Assembly (NCBI GenBank): GCA_039024315.1
Contig: JBCCQN010000223.1
Location: 1-13,018 of the forward strand
Direction of reading: 5' to 3'
Length of the DNA: 13,018 nt
From: JBCAWW01 sp039024315
GTDB taxonomy: Bacteria; Bacteroidota; Bacteroidia; J057
In this document: one piece after another, positions 1-7,366 of the stretch
How positions within the stretch are numbered: position 1 is the first letter of the stretch
How the letters are laid out: each line of letters starts with the position of its first letter
Program-made: the position numbers and the translations under genes
Notes under the pieces: generated by a model
What the model was told of the DNA's origin: nothing
Seen by the model: only the letters and a program-made list of their open reading frames with translations
Databases searched by the model: none

Positions 1-1442
1 GCTTTGGTACAGACGAGTACACCAATGGTGCGGATGGAGGTCATAAAGGGATTAACTTTTATGATTCTCAGCTCAATTCTCAGGAAAGCTACTTCCGTAA
101 CAGCTGGAGAAATCTTTATCGGGCGGTAAACCAGTGTAATGCTGTAGTAGGCCGAGCGAGTGAAATCGAAGGTATTGACGAAGCACTTCGCAATGAAAGG
201 GTAGCAGAAGCGCGCTTCTTAAGAGCACTTTACTACTTCACCCTAGTACGTATGTATGGGGATATCCACTTCTCTCTTGATGAAACACAGGGAGTAGAAA
301 CTACTGCCAACAAAACGCCTCGTTTGGATATTATGAACCAAGGCATCATTCCTGATTTGGAGTTTGCGGTTGATAATCTCCCTACAGAAAGAGGTTCTGC
401 AGAATACGGACGTGCTCACAAAGCTGCAGCTGAGTTTTTATTAGCAAAAGTAGTTTTGACACGTGGTTGGTGGACTGATACGCAAAGCGACTATACGCGT
501 GCTCAAGATTTGATGGATAACGTCATTGATGATTACAATTTTGCCTTATTGGACAATTGGGGAGATATCTGGGATCATGATGCCGAGCTTCACTCTGAAG
601 TCGTATTCTCTATCCAAAATATCCAAGATCCTATCCTTAATGGAGGCAATGGTAACCGTATGCACCTTTACTTCTTAATGGAGTATGATGTATTAGCCGG
701 TATGACTCGTGATATCGAAAATGGTCGTCCATGGAAGCGTTTCCGTCCTACAAATTGGTTGCTCAATCTTTGGAACGATACACCAGGTAGTGATCCTCAG
801 CCGATTGGTTCTCGCGCTGACGTGCGTTACGAACAAGGATTTAAGCACGTGTTCTTATCCAACAATCCATCTACCGGTGCAGCTGGCATGATGTTAGGAG
901 ATACCGCTGTCTTTTTGCCAGGTGTGGAGGTTACGGATGACTTCCGTAATAGTAAAAACTACCTCATTTTCACCCCTAGCGAATACTCAGATCGTCGTTT
1001 CCCAACCCTAGCCAAGTTCTTGGACAATAAGCGTGCTGACCGTCAGCAAACGCAAGGATCTAGAGACTGGATGCTGATGCGTCTTGCGGATGCTTATTTG
1101 ATTGCGGCAGAAGCTGCCTTCAAGGCGGGTGATACCGATGCTGCTACTGCTTACATCAATATCGTACGTGAGCGTGCGGGTCGTGAAGGCCGCAAGGGTG
1201 AAATGACTGTTACAGCAGCTGATGTAGATCTTGATTATATCCTAGATGAGCGTGCTCGTGAGTTAGCCGGTGAAATGCATCGTTGGTTTGACTTGACTCG
1301 TACCGGTACCTTGGTAGAGCGAGTAAGACTACACAATTCAACGGCCGCTCCAAATATCCAAGATCATCACGTCCTACGTCCGATCCCTCAAGATCAGATC
1401 GATAAGGTTGATGGCGGATATGCTCAAAACCCCGGCTACTAA
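1..1442 (+). CDS. RagB/SusD family nutrient uptake outer membrane lipoprotein, 5' partial
   Basis: The frame is open from base 3 to the TAA at 1440-1442 (479 visible codons). The first ATG inside the window (252) is internal, because typical SusD sequence continues upstream of it: the 'RNLYRAVNQCNAVV' helix and the 'VAEARFLRALYYFTLVRMYGD' region. The C-terminal part is complete, with a TPR-like helix 'RLADAYLIAAEAAFKAGD', the 'LDERARELAGEMHRWFDLTR' segment and the family-like ending 'LRPIPQDQID...NPGY'. SusD proteins are surface lipoproteins that form the lid of a TonB-dependent SusC transporter and capture glycans or other large nutrients. The missing N-terminus should carry the lipobox, and the SusC partner would normally lie upstream, outside the window. 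The substrate cannot be told. No SusE/F-like gene follows; the next gene is an unrelated membrane protein. Family assignment is very secure. Confidence 0.95.
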   Translation, partial: FGTDEYTNGADGGHKGINFYDSQLNSQESYFRNSWRNLYRAVNQCNAVVGRASEIEGIDEALRNERVAEARFLRALYYFTLVRMYGDIHFSLDETQGVETTANKTPRLDIMNQGIIPDLEFAVDNLPTERGSAEYGRAHKAAAEFLLAKVVLTRGWWTDTQSDYTRAQDLMDNVIDDYNFALLDNWGDIWDHDAELHSEVVFSIQNIQDPILNGGNGNRMHLYFLMEYDVLAGMTRDIENGRPWKRFRPTNWLLNLWNDTPGSDPQPIGSRADVRYEQGFKHVFLSNNPSTGAAGMMLGDTAVFLPGVEVTDDFRNSKNYLIFTPSEYSDRRFPTLAKFLDNKRADRQQTQGSRDWMLMRLADAYLIAAEAAFKAGDTDAATAYINIVRERAGREGRKGEMTVTAADVDLDYILDERARELAGEMHRWFDLTRTGTLVERVRLHNSTAAPNIQDHHVLRPIPQDQIDKVDGGYAQNPGY

Positions 1443-1474
1443 AACAAAACTTACTATTAAAAAACATTGAAAAT

Positions 1475-1512
1475 AGAATATTCAGGAGGATTCAATTCCT
1501 TTTGGATATTCT
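1475..1512 (+). terminator. Hairpin after the susD-like gene, possible terminator or mRNA 3' end
   Basis: Nine-bp arms at 1475-1483 and 1504-1512 pair with one U·G wobble. An inner AGGA/TCCT pairing (1484-1487 with 1497-1500) is offset by a 3-nt TTT bulge. It begins 33 bp after the stop codon. No clear U-tract follows, so intrinsic termination is not proven; mRNA 3'-end protection is equally possible. Confidence 0.4.
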
Positions 1513-1563
1513 ACTTTCCCGCAAGGGATAGTAGTTGGTTATGTGTTCTTTACTACGCTTTTT

Positions 1564-1591
1564 GCGCGTGCTGTCATTTGATAGCACGCGC
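1564..1591 (+). terminator. GC-rich hairpin, probable terminator between susD-like gene and the symporter operon
   Basis: A perfect 9-bp GC-rich stem (1564-1572 with 1583-1591) is extended by a G·U pair (1573/1582) and a short AT stem around a very small loop. A moderately T-rich stretch (CTTTATAAAT) lies shortly downstream. It sits 20 bp before the TTG box of the next promoter, which is where a terminator separating two transcription units is expected. Confidence 0.6.
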
Positions 1592-1610
1592 ATCTAGCTT
1601 TATAAATAGA

Positions 1611-1641
1611 TTGGATTATTGGCCTTTGCGGAGTATTTTCC
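1611..1641 (+). promoter_or_regulatory. Bacteroidota-type promoter for the membrane protein/symporter pair
   Basis: TTG at 1611-1613, a 20-nt spacer, then TATTTTCC at 1634-1641, which matches four of the six fixed positions of the -7 consensus TAnnTTTG. Spacing is identical to the ftsX promoter in this window: 12 nt from the first base of the -7 box to the first base of the ATG. The start would then lie at or near the transcription start. Confidence 0.5.
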
Positions 1642-1645
1642 CTTT

Positions 1646-2188
1646 ATGGCTACTACTACAAAGCGGATAGATTACCTTTTATTAGGATCTAGCTGGCTGG
1701 TCTTATTGGTGTTTTTGGGCATTCTATTTATCCCTGATAATAGCACGCCCATGCTTAAGCTCCATCCTGACTATCCTCCGATGACCCAATCTGTTCATCA
1801 GATTACCCAAGACAGTACGGTTTATACTTTTGCGATTGTGTTGGCTTTCGCGATCATCTCTTTAATGGGGGTGCTAAGCTTGATGGGTAATCGAAAGCAT
1901 GGACAATGGGGCAAGATTAGTTATTGGCTGGTCGGCGGACTAGCGATATATGCGTTCGCCTGGGGCGTAATGCTCTGGACCCATTATGACTATCAAAATA
2001 CTAGTGAGCATAGCTTCTTTGGCGGCTTTCCTATTCCCACCGCTTGGATGCTATACGCTATTTGGTTTTTGCCCATCCTACCCATGGCCGCCTATTTTGT
2101 ACTTTTCAAATCATGGATATGGCGTGATGAGGACGAAAAGCGTTTCCAAACCTTAGTGCAACAAGCCAAAGACGCAGAGCATGGATAG
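1646..2188 (+). CDS. Four-helix integral membrane protein of unknown family, coupled to the downstream symporter
   Basis: 180 residues. Four hydrophobic segments lie near residues 9-29, 58-80, 92-112 and 132-154, with a charged C-terminal tail (about 156-180). I do not recognise the family. I chose the ATG at 1646 over the in-frame TTG at 1619, because the TTG lies inside the promoter spacer. The gene ends inside the symporter gene: its stop at 2186-2188 overlaps the next start at 2181 by 8 bp, so translation is probably coupled. Several sodium:solute symporters are encoded with a small helical membrane protein directly upstream (YjcH-ActP and YhdT-PanF types). By analogy this may be an accessory subunit or assembly factor, but it is longer and has more helices than those partners, and I see no homology to them. 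Confidence 0.8.
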   Translation: MATTTKRIDYLLLGSSWLVLLVFLGILFIPDNSTPMLKLHPDYPPMTQSVHQITQDSTVYTFAIVLAFAIISLMGVLSLMGNRKHGQWGKISYWLVGGLAIYAFAWGVMLWTHYDYQNTSEHSFFGGFPIPTAWMLYAIWFLPILPMAAYFVLFKSWIWRDEDEKRFQTLVQQAKDAEHG

Positions 2189-3656
2189 AGATACCATTAT
2201 CATTCTCTCTGTGGGGATTTACCTCTTGGTATGCGTGCTAGTAGGAATATGGGCGCTTAAGCGAACGAATTCCTCCCACGACTTTTTTATGGCGGGCCGC
2301 AACCTAGGCGTTATGCTTACGGCTTTTGCGGTCTTTTCGAGTACGCTGAGTGGCTTTGGCTTTGTAGGGGGACCTGGCTTGGTCTATCGCATGGGGATGA
2401 GTTCGGTATGGATGGTGGTAGTAGCAGGGATGGGTTATTTAGTTTCTTATTCGCTACTCGCGAAACGCATCCGCATACTCGGTGAGCTGAGAGATTCTGT
2501 TTCACTACCAGATGTAGCTGCGGTGCGCTACAAAAGCAATGGGGTCAGAATTTGGGTAGCTGTAGCGATTTTATTGGGGGTACTCGGCTATCTGGCGACT
2601 CAGATCAAAGCCATGGCGGTAGTGCTACAGAATATTTTGGATAAGCCTCAATTTTGGTCAGGTGTCAGCTTAGAATGGTGTGTTTTTATTTCCTGCGCAG
2701 TATTGGTGTTTTATACAGTTACGGGCGGTATTATCGCCTCAGTTTACACTGACCTCATTCAAGGGGCCGTTATGGTAATCGCTGCTGCTTTGATCTTCAT
2801 TACGGTAATCCTGACTTTTGAAGGTGGTCTAGGAGAAATGAATCAGTATTTGATCCAGGATGATGCTGAGGCAATAGGTCCTTGGGGGACACTGGGTATG
2901 ATTGGCTGTTTGTCTTGGTTTTTTGTGTTTGGGCTAGGTAGTGCTGGCCAACCACATGTGATCACTAAGTTGATGATGAATCGAAAGGTAGGGGATGCCC
3001 GCTCTATCTTACCAGTGACCTTCATGGGGTATATGTTTTCGGCTTTATTGTGGATTGGTATTGGTTTGGCGATGCGCGCCCTTGTGGTCAGTGGCCAGCA
3101 CGCTCCCTTGACAGATGCGGATGCTGCAGCCCCTGCCTTTTTGCAAACCTATGCGCACCCTTTATTGGCCGGGGTCGTATTTGCTGGCTTATTTGCGGCG
3201 ATCATGTCAACAGCGGATGGTTTTCTCAATATCGGTACTGCCGCCGTAGTCCACGATCTTCCCAAAGCTTTTGGCTGGAAGGTCGGTAATGAACTTAATG
3301 CGGCTCGAATCACTACGGTCGTGATCTCGCTATTAGCCGCCTTGATTGCTTTGTATAGTGGCGATCTCGTGGCAATCCTCGGAGCTTTTGGTTGGGGTAC
3401 TTTTGCGGCGGCATTGGTGCCAGTAGTAGCGATTGGACTCAACTGGAAGCGGGCGACTCCGACTGCGGCTATTGTTGCTATTGTGAGTAGCTTGTTGATC
3501 AACTTCGGATTAAAAACGTTCGGCATCGCCATCCCCTTTAACATCGATCCGGGTGCTATCGCCTTAGCCTTCTCGCTATGCGCTTTTGTTACCATTTCCT
3601 TCCTAAGCAAACCCTCGCCGATCGACCCAGATGTGGAAGAGGTCATGGGGATGTAA
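2181..3656 (+). CDS. Sodium:solute symporter (SSS family), PutP-like
   Basis: 491 residues, almost entirely hydrophobic helices (about 13), a usual length for the family. It should use the sodium gradient to import a small solute across the inner membrane. Family marks: an N-terminal 'DFFMAGRNLG' segment, 'TLSGFGFVGGPGLVY' (about 55-69) in the first unwound-helix region, the signature around 182-199 ('GGIIASVYTDLIQG'), 'GQPHVITKLMM' (256-266), closely resembling PutP, and 'AAIMSTADGF' (339-348), whose Ser343-Thr344 match the sodium-site Ser/Thr of PutP. Likely substrates are an amino acid, a carboxylate or pantothenate, but the sequence does not decide. It overlaps the upstream membrane-protein gene by 8 bp and is followed by a 98-bp gap without an obvious terminator. 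Confidence 0.92.
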   Translation: MDRDTIIILSVGIYLLVCVLVGIWALKRTNSSHDFFMAGRNLGVMLTAFAVFSSTLSGFGFVGGPGLVYRMGMSSVWMVVVAGMGYLVSYSLLAKRIRILGELRDSVSLPDVAAVRYKSNGVRIWVAVAILLGVLGYLATQIKAMAVVLQNILDKPQFWSGVSLEWCVFISCAVLVFYTVTGGIIASVYTDLIQGAVMVIAAALIFITVILTFEGGLGEMNQYLIQDDAEAIGPWGTLGMIGCLSWFFVFGLGSAGQPHVITKLMMNRKVGDARSILPVTFMGYMFSALLWIGIGLAMRALVVSGQHAPLTDADAAAPAFLQTYAHPLLAGVVFAGLFAAIMSTADGFLNIGTAAVVHDLPKAFGWKVGNELNAARITTVVISLLAALIALYSGDLVAILGAFGWGTFAAALVPVVAIGLNWKRATPTAAIVAIVSSLLINFGLKTFGIAIPFNIDPGAIALAFSLCAFVTISFLSKPSPIDPDVEEVMGM

Positions 3657-3719
3657 ACATTTGGCATTGTAATTGAACCTTTTGCATCGCTAGGTTTATC
3701 TCAATACGCATCCTGATGG

Positions 3720-3750
3720 TTGCACCACCTGAGTAGGGGTAGTATCTTTG
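3720..3750 (+). promoter_or_regulatory. Promoter of the ftsX–DUF3098–uppP operon, probably leaderless
   Basis: TTG at 3720-3722, a 20-nt spacer, and a perfect TAnnTTTG box (TATCTTTG, 3743-3750). The ftsX ATG at 3755 begins only 4 nt after this box, so transcription should start at or within a few bases of the start codon. There is no room for a Shine-Dalgarno sequence on such a transcript. Confidence 0.75.
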
Positions 3751-3754
3751 CCTT

Positions 3755-4654
3755 ATGGCAGACTTTCCTACTCCATTTTCAGAAAGCTTTTTGCGACGGC
3801 GCTCGCGATCAGCACTTTGGGCGACGGTTCCTAGCATGGGCCTTTCGCTCTTCTTTCTGGGAATGTTTGGGACGTTCTTTCTATTTGCCGGACGATTTAC
3901 ACAGGAGCTTGAAGCTTCGGTACAAATGAAGGCCATCCTGCATGATGGGATGGTGGAAGCACAGCGGGTCAATTTTGAGGCTTGGCTCAAGACCAAACCT
4001 TATATCCGAAGCTTTCATTTTGTATCAAGTGATTCTGCAGCCAAGCTGTTGTTGGAACGAACAGGGGAAGATGTACGCGAAATGCTGGATGGTTTTAACC
4101 CATTGCCAGATGCTTATAATCTGCAATTGGAGCCTAAGTATTTAGTAGAGGATTCTTTATCTGTCATCCGACAAGAGTTAAGAACCTACCTGCTGGTTTC
4201 AGAAGTGGACTTTCCCATGGAAATGATCCAAAGATTGAAGAGAAATTTAAGGCTTATCTCCGCCTTATTGGTGGTGGTGGGTTGCATGTTTTTAGGGATT
4301 GCTCTCTACTTGATCTTCAATACCATACGACTATCGATATTTGCCAAACGCCTCAGTATTCGCAGTATGCAACTGATCGGAGCTACGGCTGGATTTATAC
4401 GCAGACCTTTTTTATGGAATGGAGTCTTGCAAGGCTGTATGGCAGGTTCTTTAGGGACCTTTTTATTGGTCCTTTTTAGTATGGGGATTGAACAATATGT
4501 AGCGAGTATGGGCATGCGAATATCTGTGGTAGCCCGTCCGGACTTTATTGGATTATTATCAGGAATTGTGTTACTTGGCGCCGTCCTAGGGTGGGCTGGA
4601 AGTTATCTGGCAGTCAACCGTTACCTCGGCCGAAACCTGGATCAATTGATGTAA
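3755..4654 (+). CDS. ftsX: Cell division protein FtsX (permease-like, FtsEX complex)
   Basis: 299 residues, normal FtsX length. The topology is typical: a cytoplasmic N-terminus, TM1 (about 25-46), a periplasmic domain (about 47-165), then TM2-4 (about 166-190, 222-245, 262-287). The periplasmic domain contains 'NPLPDAYNL' (115-123), a recognisable FtsX motif. The region after TM2 ('IRLSIFAKRLSIRSMQLIGA') is the FtsX/MacB-type cytoplasmic coupling segment contacting the ATPase FtsE. FtsEX uses ATP hydrolysis to activate peptidoglycan hydrolases at the division site. ftsE is not in this window, so it must be encoded elsewhere. The gene is first in a tight operon: the DUF3098 gene starts 3 bp after its stop. 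Confidence 0.95.
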   Translation: MADFPTPFSESFLRRRSRSALWATVPSMGLSLFFLGMFGTFFLFAGRFTQELEASVQMKAILHDGMVEAQRVNFEAWLKTKPYIRSFHFVSSDSAAKLLLERTGEDVREMLDGFNPLPDAYNLQLEPKYLVEDSLSVIRQELRTYLLVSEVDFPMEMIQRLKRNLRLISALLVVVGCMFLGIALYLIFNTIRLSIFAKRLSIRSMQLIGATAGFIRRPFLWNGVLQGCMAGSLGTFLLVLFSMGIEQYVASMGMRISVVARPDFIGLLSGIVLLGAVLGWAGSYLAVNRYLGRNLDQLM

Positions 4655-4657
4655 ATC

Positions 4658-5017
4658 ATGGCAAAAACTTCAAAGTCTAAAGCACGTCGTTCTACTCCCG
4701 CAAAGAAGGCCGCCCCCGCAAAGAAAAAAGTGGCAGCTAAAGCTCCTAGTTCTCCTGCAAGTAGAGCACGCAAAGAGCAAGCTCCTGCGGTACTTCCGTT
4801 TGGACGTATGAATTATATATTACTCGTCGTTGGTATCGCCATCATTGGTTTTGGCTTCTTACTGATGTCAATGGACGATTTTGTAGACGCAACTCAATTT
4901 TCTGTTTCACTTTATATAGCTCCCTTTGTAGTTGTAGCGGGTTTCGTAGAGATCATTTATGCAATCATGTATAAAGCTCCGCAACAAGACGAAGCCCCCG
5001 TTCCGGCTGACTCATAA
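4658..5017 (+). CDS. DUF3098 family small membrane protein with a Lys/Ala/Pro-rich N-terminal tail
   Basis: 119 residues. Residues 1 to about 45 are strongly basic and low in complexity (repeated AKK/PAKK units, resembling histone H1-type tails). Two transmembrane helices follow at about 52-71 and 83-105, separated by a short acidic turn ('MDDFVDATQ'), then a short acidic tail. The 'FGRMNYILLVVGIAIIGFGF' start of the core is characteristic of DUF3098, found in Bacteroidota beside ftsX and uppP. Function is unknown. Given its place between a divisome protein and a cell-wall lipid phosphatase, a role in envelope or division is an inference. The stop codon overlaps the uppP start (TAATG), indicating translational coupling. 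Confidence 0.88.
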   Translation: MAKTSKSKARRSTPAKKAAPAKKKVAAKAPSSPASRARKEQAPAVLPFGRMNYILLVVGIAIIGFGFLLMSMDDFVDATQFSVSLYIAPFVVVAGFVEIIYAIMYKAPQQDEAPVPADS

Positions 5018-5805
5018 TGGATATTCTTAATGCGATCATCCTTGGTATCATCCAAGGTCTCACCGAATTCTTGCCCGTAAGTAGTAGTGGACACATCGAA
5101 TTAGGCAAAGCCATCCTCGGCAGTGTTCAAGAAACTGGTATCGACTTTTCAATTTTAGTCCACGTAGCTACCGCCCTCTCTACCGTAATTGTTTTTCGTA
5201 AAGAAATAGGTCAACTGATATCGGAAATTTTTGCCGGTAAAGCAGAAGCCCTGCGCTATGCGGCCATGTTGATTGTTTCGGCTGTACCCGTCGCTTTGGT
5301 AGGACTTGGCTTCAAAGATGAAATCGAAGTATTATTTGAAGGTAAGATTTTACTGGTTGGGTGCATGTTGTTGGTTACGGCTGTACTGCTGTATCTCACC
5401 ATTAGAGTCAAACAACATGACAAAAGTATTAGCTTCAAAGAAGCCATTATGATGGGGGTGGCACAGACCGTGGCGATCCTGCCTGGGATTTCGCGTTCTG
5501 GTGCAACCATCGCGACCGCTCTCCTCATGCGCGTTGACAAAGAACAAGCCGCTCGTTTCTCTTTTTTGATGGTATTGATCCCGATTTTTGGCCAAGCACT
5601 CCTAGATGGGCTTGATTTCGCAAAAGGCGAAGCAGCCTGGGAACTTGATCCGGGAATTGCCATAGCAGGCTTTTTGGCGGCATTTCTCTCTGGCCTTTTT
5701 GCCTGTACGGCGATGTTGCGCATTGTCAAAAAGGGCAAGCTGTTTTACTTCAGTATTTATTGTGCGATCGTAGGAATCATTGCGATTGCAACAGCCTTGA
5801 TCTAA
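5017..5805 (+). CDS. uppP: Undecaprenyl-diphosphate phosphatase (UppP/BacA)
   Basis: 262 residues, full length for the family, polytopic inner-membrane protein. It dephosphorylates undecaprenyl diphosphate to the monophosphate, recycling the lipid carrier for peptidoglycan and other surface polymers; overproduction gives bacitracin resistance. Both conserved signatures are present: residues 11-26 ('IIQGLTEFLPVSSSGH', with Glu17, the Ser cluster and His26), and 'PGISRSGATI' at 156-165 with Arg160, corresponding to the essential Arg of the E. coli enzyme. The ATG overlaps the stop of the DUF3098 gene by one base. Last gene of the operon; an inverted repeat starts 2 bp after the stop. Confidence 0.97.
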   Translation: MDILNAIILGIIQGLTEFLPVSSSGHIELGKAILGSVQETGIDFSILVHVATALSTVIVFRKEIGQLISEIFAGKAEALRYAAMLIVSAVPVALVGLGFKDEIEVLFEGKILLVGCMLLVTAVLLYLTIRVKQHDKSISFKEAIMMGVAQTVAILPGISRSGATIATALLMRVDKEQAARFSFLMVLIPIFGQALLDGLDFAKGEAAWELDPGIAIAGFLAAFLSGLFACTAMLRIVKKGKLFYFSIYCAIVGIIAIATALI

Positions 5806-5806
5806 G

Positions 5807-5825
5807 CGTTCGGCCTGGCCGAACG
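5807..5825 (+). terminator. Perfect inverted repeat directly after uppP, probable terminator
   Basis: Nine-bp perfect arms CGTTCGGCC / GGCCGAACG separated by a single T, so the real loop is a few bases longer. A G·U closing pair (5806/5826) could extend it. No U-run follows, as is common for Bacteroidota terminators. No further gene of the operon follows. Confidence 0.6.
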
Positions 5826-5997
5826 TCTAACTCATTCACGCATAAATATTGTCAGTTGGGGAAGTACTAGGATCGCTTCTCCAAAATCCTTCATAAATTA
5901 GGAATAGTTGTAAAAACTGCTCCACTCTTGTTATGCATGTTATCGCTTTTTCTACCTCCAACGCAGGAGTGTAGGCCTTCTTGCTTAGTCACAAAGA

Positions 5998-7344
5998 ATG
6001 ATGGATAAGGCGATTTCTTCTTTACCTAATAAACGCACGATCGTACCCGCTCTCAAGTCTCTACAATGGGAATGTGGGCATTGTGGGCATGGCAATTGGA
6101 AAGAGGCAACTGCTTGTAAAAAGTGCGGTGCCGATCTGCCAGTCGTCCTGCATTTTACCGCAAATACTACTCAGATCACCTTAGGAGAACCGATTCGACT
6201 AAGCTGGGAAGTAGAAGGTGCAAGCAAGGTGCAAGTAATTCCTGATGAGGAGATTGCTACCCCCAGTGGAGAGATGGATGTGTATCCGCGAGAAACGACT
6301 AGCTATCGCTTGATAGCTGAAAATAAGACTGGGCGCATCGAAAAAACGCTGACCCTTGTCTTGAGTCCTCCTAAGATTATTGATTTTGCAGCCACAGAGG
6401 ATGTCATTCAAGTAGATTATCCCTGTATTTTTCATTGGGAGGTGGAAAATGGAGATGAATTGATCATTGATCGAGGGGTTGGTAAACTAAGCGGTCGAAG
6501 TTTTGCAGAAGTCTTACTGGAGGAGCCGGGGATTTACACTTTGACTGCAATCAATGCAAGTGGACAAGACCAAGCCCAAATCGAGCTTTCCCTTCCCCTG
6601 CCTGAGATCGGCGTCTTTTATGCCGGTAGCGAACTCATCCGTCTGGGGCAGGCTAGTTGGCTGCATTGGGAGGTCAACAATGCCACTGAGATCAGCCTTT
6701 CCCCTGAAATCGGTAGCGTCACTGGGCAGACTAAACGGGAACTCTTTCCTGATCGAACTACTGAATACACATTAAGAGCTAGCAACTATAGTGGGGCTGT
6801 AGAGGCCAAGGTAAAGCTGACTTTACCTCCCCCTTTGATCCGTGAATTTGCGACTTCTAGTCCGATCTCAACTGAGGGAGAACCCGTCACGATCAGCTGG
6901 AACGTAGAGAACGCTTATCGGATAGAGATTGTACCCGATGTAGGGGAAGTTGAACCTGAAGGGAGCTGCAAGATAAAGCCCTACAAGGCTTATACCGACT
7001 TGCGACTTCGAGCTTACGGGCATTCAGGGGTAAGCGAAGGTGAAATCATGATCACGCTTTTCCCTTTGCCACTTGAAGAAGCAATGGTAAGCGGACCTAC
7101 CGACACTTTTATCCACATGGAAAAGCAAGACGAACAAATCGAACACGTGAATCCCGAGGCGGCCATCCGCAGCTTGGAAAAAAACCTAACCCTGGAAAAT
7201 GATTTCCTCGTGGAGGAACTCGAAATCCAGCGAGCAAAGGAAATGGACCTGACTGACGAAATGTTGGCCATGCAACGGCCTAGTATAAGGAGAGAGCTAA
7301 AAGCACTCTTCAAAAAAGTAAAAAGTAAACTCAACAAACGTTAA
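5998..7344 (+). CDS. Cytoplasmic protein with RanBP2-type zinc finger and four tandem Ig-like repeats
   Basis: 448 residues, no signal peptide or membrane helix. Residues 24-43 read W-x-C-x2-C-x3-N-x6-C-x2-C (Trp24, Cys26, Cys29, Asn33, Cys40, Cys43), exactly the RanBP2-type zinc finger pattern. Four beta-rich repeats follow (about 51-122, 126-198, 203-276, 280-355), each with a 'W-(E/N)-V-(E/N)' core. The core tryptophans are at 70, 147, 224 and 301, an exact 77-residue period. Most repeats have a 'I.P..G.V' strand and a 'TT.Y.L.A.N..G' ending, which suggests Ig-like sandwiches. The C-terminal part (about 375-448) is charged and helical, ending in a Lys-rich segment. It may bind the membrane, nucleic acid or the DUF4407 partner. 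ATGATG offers two adjacent starts. The DUF4407 gene begins 22 bp downstream, so co-transcription is likely. Function unknown; a scaffold role is inference. Confidence 0.88.
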   Translation: MMDKAISSLPNKRTIVPALKSLQWECGHCGHGNWKEATACKKCGADLPVVLHFTANTTQITLGEPIRLSWEVEGASKVQVIPDEEIATPSGEMDVYPRETTSYRLIAENKTGRIEKTLTLVLSPPKIIDFAATEDVIQVDYPCIFHWEVENGDELIIDRGVGKLSGRSFAEVLLEEPGIYTLTAINASGQDQAQIELSLPLPEIGVFYAGSELIRLGQASWLHWEVNNATEISLSPEIGSVTGQTKRELFPDRTTEYTLRASNYSGAVEAKVKLTLPPPLIREFATSSPISTEGEPVTISWNVENAYRIEIVPDVGEVEPEGSCKIKPYKAYTDLRLRAYGHSGVSEGEIMITLFPLPLEEAMVSGPTDTFIHMEKQDEQIEHVNPEAAIRSLEKNLTLENDFLVEELEIQRAKEMDLTDEMLAMQRPSIRRELKALFKKVKSKLNKR

Positions 7345-7366
7345 CCACACTAATCGACATAAAAGC

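Noticed and set aside
1619..1645. TTG at 1619 as the start of the four-helix membrane protein
   Set aside because: It lies inside the spacer of a promoter whose geometry matches the ftsX promoter; the ATG at 1646 fits that geometry exactly.
1467..1670. 67-codon frame starting at a TTG between susD and the symporter pair
   Set aside because: It runs through both hairpins and the promoter of the next operon, has no recognisable domain, and its start is weak.
3149..3667. 172-codon minus-strand frame opposite the symporter gene
   Set aside because: Low-complexity antisense shadow of a strongly recognised transporter gene; no domain or promoter.
5256..5738. 160-codon minus-strand frame opposite uppP
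   Set aside because: Antisense shadow of an intact enzyme gene with both catalytic signatures.
5908..5939. TTG-N21-TATGCATG as promoter for the zinc-finger/Ig gene
   Set aside because: Only four of six fixed -7 positions match and several similar weak alternatives exist in this 192-bp gap, so I could not choose one.
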